Both the position numbers and the translations under genes were made by a program. A DNA stretch of 64,000 nucleotides, from contig CAZWDL010000007.1 of NCBI GenBank assembly GCA_964632995.1, positions 1 to 64,000 on the forward strand, given 5' to 3'. The notes beneath the pieces are model-generated. The model was not told the origin of the DNA, did no database searches, and saw only the letters and a list, made by a program, of their open reading frames with translations. This DNA comes from CAZWDL01 sp964632995 (GTDB taxonomy: Bacteria > Bacteroidota > Bacteroidia > Chitinophagales > Saprospiraceae). Positions 61,145 through 64,000 of this stretch are shown piece after piece. How positions within the stretch are numbered: position 1 is the stretch's first letter; each line of letters begins with the position of its first letter.

Positions 61145-61948
61145 TTAACTTGCGCCTACTGCTTTCTCTTCCACCCCTCTGATTCGCTGCACAAAGTTCC
61201 GGGTTGTTTCGGTCACATCGGGGCTGTCGCGCAAAGCGTTGATGAAAGCGCTGCCGATGATGGCCCCATTGGCGTAGCGGCAGGCTGTCGAGAAAGTCTC
61301 GTGACTGGAGATACCGAATCCGATCAGGCGCGGATTGTCGAGTTGCATTGCATTCACTCTATCGAAGTAGGTGAGCTGTTTTTCAGAAATTTCATTTTTT
61401 GCTCCGGTAATCGAGGCGCTCGATACCATGTAGATGAAGCCACGTGTCAGCTCATCGATTTTTTTAATCCGTTCGGCGCCGGTTTGCGGGGTGATGAGGA
61501 AGCTGACAGCCAGACCGGCGGCCTCGAACATGTCCTGATAGAAATGCTCGTACTCATAGAGCGGCAGGTCGGGCAGGATGATGCCGTCAACGCCGGCTTC
61601 TTTGCAGCGATCGACAAAGCGCTGTTCGCCGTACCGCATGACCTGATTGAAATACCCCATCATGATGAGCGGAATTTCCGTTTTGGTGCGTGCCGATTCG
61701 ATCTGCTCGAACAGGAGCGGCAGATTCATCCCGTTGCGGAGGGCCGCCGTACCGCTGTGCTGTATGGTGGGCCCATCGGCCAGCGGGTCCGAATAGGGCA
61801 TACCGACCTCGATCAGATCGGCGCCAGCCTTATCCAGAGACAGGATGAGTTGTTCGGTGTCGTCCCTTTTCGGGTAACCGGCAGTGAAATAGATGTTGAG
61901 AATATCGCGCTGCTTGTTGGCGAACAATTGCTGTATCCGGTTGGTCAT
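61145..61948 (-). CDS. trpA: Tryptophan synthase alpha chain
   Basis: A 267-residue protein from ATG 61948 (MTNRIQQLFANKQRDILNIY). The frame runs on upstream to 62038 only because the palindromic repeat is open in this frame. Catalytic Glu47 and Asp58 lie in LIEVGMPYSDPLADGP. It cleaves indole-3-glycerol phosphate and passes indole to TrpB. A 115-bp gap to trpB is long for this pair and holds palindromic repeat copy 4. Confidence 0.96.
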   Translation of the reverse strand: MTNRIQQLFANKQRDILNIYFTAGYPKRDDTEQLILSLDKAGADLIEVGMPYSDPLADGPTIQHSGTAALRNGMNLPLLFEQIESARTKTEIPLIMMGYFNQVMRYGEQRFVDRCKEAGVDGIILPDLPLYEYEHFYQDMFEAAGLAVSFLITPQTGAERIKKIDELTRGFIYMVSSASITGAKNEISEKQLTYFDRVNAMQLDNPRLIGFGISSHETFSTACRYANGAIIGSAFINALRDSPDVTETTRNFVQRIRGVEEKAVGAS

Positions 61949-61984
61949 GGTCGTATTATTTTTTGAATGAACGGGTAGTGCTAA

Positions 61985-62050
61985 GCCATTGACGGGGTGA
62001 CTGCGAGTATTTATATTGACGGGGTGACTGCGAGTCACCCCGTCAATGGC
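61985..62050. repeat. Palindromic repeat copy 4, with duplicated left arm, between trpB and trpA
   Basis: ATTGACGGGGTGAC occurs twice in the same direction (61988-62001 and 62015-62028), followed by the inverse arm GTCACCCCGTCAAT at 62034-62047. The inner pair makes a perfect 14-bp hairpin with a 5-base loop. The outer arm with its GCC/GGC flanks would make a 17-bp alternative. The TGCGAGT spacer is also duplicated, so one arm was probably copied locally. Confidence 0.9.
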
Positions 62051-62063
62051 TCAACACCACCCA

Positions 62064-63251
62064 TCAATCTACTAAACGCTCGTAATGCTTTATAAATGTT
62101 TCCAGGTCCTTATCGCCGCGGCCGGACAGGCAGACGACGACCACGTCATCCTTTTTGTATTCGATGTGGTCGAAAGCGGCGAAGGCGTGGGCCGTTTCCA
62201 AAGCGGGGATGATACCTTCCTTACGGGCCAGGAAATAGGCGGCGCGCAGGGCGTCATCATCGTTAATGCTCACTGCTTCCGCCCGGCCGCTGGCGATCAG
62301 GTGCGCGTGCATTGGACCGATGCCTGGATAGTCGAGACCGGCCGATAAGGAGTAGGGCTCGACGATCTGTCCGTCATTGGTTTGCATCAGCAGGGTACGG
62401 CTGCCGTGAATGATGCCTTTGGTTCCCAGAATGCTGGTAGCCGCGGAACGCCCGCTGTGTACGCCTTCTCCTGCCGCTTCAACGGCGATCAGGCGTACTG
62501 CCGGTTCATTGAGGTAGTGGTAGTAAGCGCCGGCAGCGTTACTGCCGCCTCCGATACAGGCGATAAGCACATCGGGTTCTGCCCGGCCGGTGTGTTTTTC
62601 CAGTTGCCACTTCATTTCTTCGCTGATCACCGACTGAAACCGGGCTACCATATCGGGATAAGGGTGCGGGCCGACGGCTGATCCGATGATGTAGTGGGTA
62701 TCTTCCGGATTGTTGATCCAGTCCCGAATGGCTTCGTTGGTTGCGTCCTTCAAGGTCCGGCTGCCGGAATTGGCAGGGCGCACCTCCGCACCCAGCATCT
62801 TCATACGCGCTACGTTAGGGGCCTGCCGCTTTATATCCACCGATCCCATGTAAACGATACATGGCATTCCCATTAGGGCACAAACGGTAGCGGTAGCCAC
62901 TCCGTGCTGGCCGGCGCCGGTTTCGGCGATGATGCGCGTTTTGCCCAGCTGCTTGGCCAATAAGATTTGACCGATCGTATTGTTAATCTTATGCGCACCG
63001 GTATGATTGAGGTCTTCCCGTTTCAAATAAATACTAACGCCGTAGTGCTCGGACAGCCTTTCGGCTAAATAGAGCGGCGAAGGCCGGCCGACATAATCCT
63101 TTAATAGTTGCCGGAACTGGCGCTGAAAACCAGTATCCTGCATGATGTCGAGGTAGTTTTCACGCAACTCTTCTACATTCGGATAGAGCATTTCGGGAAT
63201 GTAGGCGCCTCCGAATTCGCCATAGTATCCCCGCTGGTTGACTGCGATCAT
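62064..63251 (-). CDS. trpB: Tryptophan synthase beta chain
   Basis: A 395-residue PLP enzyme joining indole to serine. PLP lysine Lys88 in NHTGAHKINN; phosphate loop IACIGGGSNAAGAYYHY; ETGAGQHGVATATVCALMG and LSAGLDYPGIGPMHAHL are canonical for the TrpB1 type. Next genes: trpF 42 bp upstream, trpA downstream. Confidence 0.97.
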   Translation of the reverse strand: MIAVNQRGYYGEFGGAYIPEMLYPNVEELRENYLDIMQDTGFQRQFRQLLKDYVGRPSPLYLAERLSEHYGVSIYLKREDLNHTGAHKINNTIGQILLAKQLGKTRIIAETGAGQHGVATATVCALMGMPCIVYMGSVDIKRQAPNVARMKMLGAEVRPANSGSRTLKDATNEAIRDWINNPEDTHYIIGSAVGPHPYPDMVARFQSVISEEMKWQLEKHTGRAEPDVLIACIGGGSNAAGAYYHYLNEPAVRLIAVEAAGEGVHSGRSAATSILGTKGIIHGSRTLLMQTNDGQIVEPYSLSAGLDYPGIGPMHAHLIASGRAEAVSINDDDALRAAYFLARKEGIIPALETAHAFAAFDHIEYKKDDVVVVCLSGRGDKDLETFIKHYERLVD

Positions 63252-63293
63252 GATTGTTATATTTTGTCGTTACTTTTAAAATTACTTGCTCAA

Positions 63294-63950
63294 CTAAACT
63301 TTAAAAATCGTCACAAAGGCTTTCAGCTTTTCGATGCTCTTCAGCCCTGGCTCAATTTCGAATCGGCTGTTGAGATCTACCCCGCTGAATTGCTGATGAG
63401 GGAAGCGCCGCAGCTCGTCGGCTGACTCGGGGCCGATACCTCCGGCCAGCAGGAAAGGCGTCGTACCCTGGTAGAGATCGAGCAGCTTCCAGTTGAATTG
63501 CTCGCCGGTGCCGCCGGGCGCCGATCCCTTCGTATCAAAAAGGAAAAGCGAGCAAAGGCCGCTGTAGTCGTTCGTTCGCCGGAAATCAAAGTTTCCGTCT
63601 ATGGAAAAAGCTTTGATCAGTTTGGCTTCCCGCATGGAACTGACTTCCCAGAAAGACAGCAGCTCGCGGCAGTACTCCGGACGTTCGCTCCCGTGCAGCT
63701 GTACGAAGTCGAGCTGATAGTCGTGTACCGCATTGAGAATCTCGTCGATCTCGGCATTGACGAATACCCCTACTTTTTTGATATCCCCAAACTTTTCCTG
63801 GTTCGCTTCAATCCATTTGGGAAGGGACTTTCCCTTTCCCACAAAGCGAGGAGACTGGGCCGAGAAAATAAACCCCATGTAGTCAATAGGTAACTGCAGG
63901 ACGGCTTCAATGTTCTTCGGATCCCGCATACCACATACTTTGATTTTCAT
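63294..63950 (-). CDS. trpF: Phosphoribosylanthranilate isomerase
   Basis: A 218-residue beta/alpha-barrel enzyme from ATG 63950 (MKIKVCGMRDPKNIEAVL); the frame opening at 63965 adds five residues. Catalytic Cys is in KVCGMRD, with FVQLHGSE, FLLAGGIGPESADEL and SGVDLNSRFEIEPGLKS completing the signature. The usual Ser-Ser-Gly-Val-Glu reads Ser-Gly-Val-Asp-Leu-Asn-Ser here, as in many Bacteroidota. It is the first complete gene of the trp cluster in this window. Confidence 0.94.
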   Translation of the reverse strand: MKIKVCGMRDPKNIEAVLQLPIDYMGFIFSAQSPRFVGKGKSLPKWIEANQEKFGDIKKVGVFVNAEIDEILNAVHDYQLDFVQLHGSERPEYCRELLSFWEVSSMREAKLIKAFSIDGNFDFRRTNDYSGLCSLFLFDTKGSAPGGTGEQFNWKLLDLYQGTTPFLLAGGIGPESADELRRFPHQQFSGVDLNSRFEIEPGLKSIEKLKAFVTIFKV

Positions 63951-63961
63951 ATCTCTTGTTT

Positions 63962-64000
63962 TCAAGCAATAGCGTTGTGCAAAATTTCCTCAATATGCCG
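63962..64000 (-). CDS. Partial 3' end of an upstream gene, possibly trpC
   Basis: On the minus strand an open frame enters from the window edge and ends with TGA at 63964-63962 after RHIEEILHNAIA. The stop is 11 bp before the trpF start, the spacing of an operon neighbour. In trp clusters ordered like this one, trpC would be expected, but 12 residues cannot confirm it. Confidence 0.3.
   Translation of the reverse strand, partial: RHIEEILHNAIA

Noticed and set aside
61949..62038. 30-residue N-terminal extension of trpA
   Set aside because: It is translation of the palindromic repeat (two copies of a Thr-Arg-Ser-His-Pro-Val-Asn motif); the true TrpA N-terminus begins at ATG 61948.

Overview
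The window looks like chromosomal DNA of a Bacteroidota member, most likely from the Saprospiria/Lewinella side. This is inferred from gene content, not from a marker tree. Supporting signs are type IX secretion components (a PorP/SprF protein, a PorV/PorQ-like barrel, and an esterase with a T9SS sorting tail), TonB-dependent receptor architecture with a carboxypeptidase-like plug extension, futalosine-pathway menaquinone synthesis, KDO/LPS synthesis, carboxyspermidine-type polyamine synthesis, and TAnnTTTG promoter elements. I saw no rRNA, tRNA, phage, intact insertion sequence or CRISPR array. Most of the window is ordinary housekeeping and envelope biology, with palindromic repeats scattered through it.

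Layout. 0.3-9.7 kb (minus): hemE, accD, a lipoprotein-type Rid protein and three exported hydrolases (penicillin acylase family, M28, M14). 10-15.4 kb (plus): a DAACS symporter, a lipoprotein resembling the N-terminal part of TlpA-type reductases but without thioredoxin, and a 902-residue TIR-like/TPR/SDR fusion, which is the most unusual gene here. 15.5-17.2 kb (minus): lipB, a conserved partner and a thioesterase. 17.2-17.7 kb: a gene-free stretch with three clean hairpins. 17.7-25.1 kb (plus): a TolB-like lipoprotein, GH1 glycosidase, PorV-like barrel, APC permease, an aldo/keto reductase-Rid fusion and mqnB. 25-32 kb (minus): an EamA transporter, a polyamine operon (carboxynorspermidine dehydrogenase and decarboxylase, then prmC) behind a promoter with a perfect 14-bp palindrome, a flippase and a second saccharopine-dehydrogenase-like gene. 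32-38.9 kb: cdd, a Nudix hydrolase, kdsB, a LysM/RlpA-like protein, a CBS-domain cystathionine beta-synthase, a MITE-like palindrome, an NlpC/P60 protein whose catalytic Cys is Ser, and PorP/SprF. 39-45 kb (minus): a RibBA-like protein with a degenerate GTP cyclohydrolase II half, two glycosyltransferases, a cupin and an M1 peptidase. 45-49 kb: a DUF6580-like membrane protein, a 7TM-HD phosphodiesterase and a PduO-type adenosyltransferase. 49-53.5 kb (plus): a TonB-dependent receptor and a T9SS-secreted esterase-like protein. 53.7-60 kb: a LuxC-like reductase with a DUF1415 protein, an RluD-type synthase, a trans-sulfuration enzyme, a META lipoprotein and an M48-like protease. 60-64 kb (minus): trpF-trpB-trpA-DAHP synthase.

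The features most worth a second look are the TIR-TPR-SDR fusion and a family of 14-bp-arm palindromes (core ATTGACGGGGTGAC). The palindromes occur at four sites: inside a signal-peptide coding region, as a pair between two convergent genes (where one copy supplies a stop codon), and between trpB and trpA. The two imperfect copies differ from a perfect palindrome only by changes that keep G-U pairing in the strand being transcribed, which suggests that the folded RNA matters. Many longest-ORF starts were moved downstream to an ATG that fits the family N-terminus or signal peptide; each case is noted in its entry.
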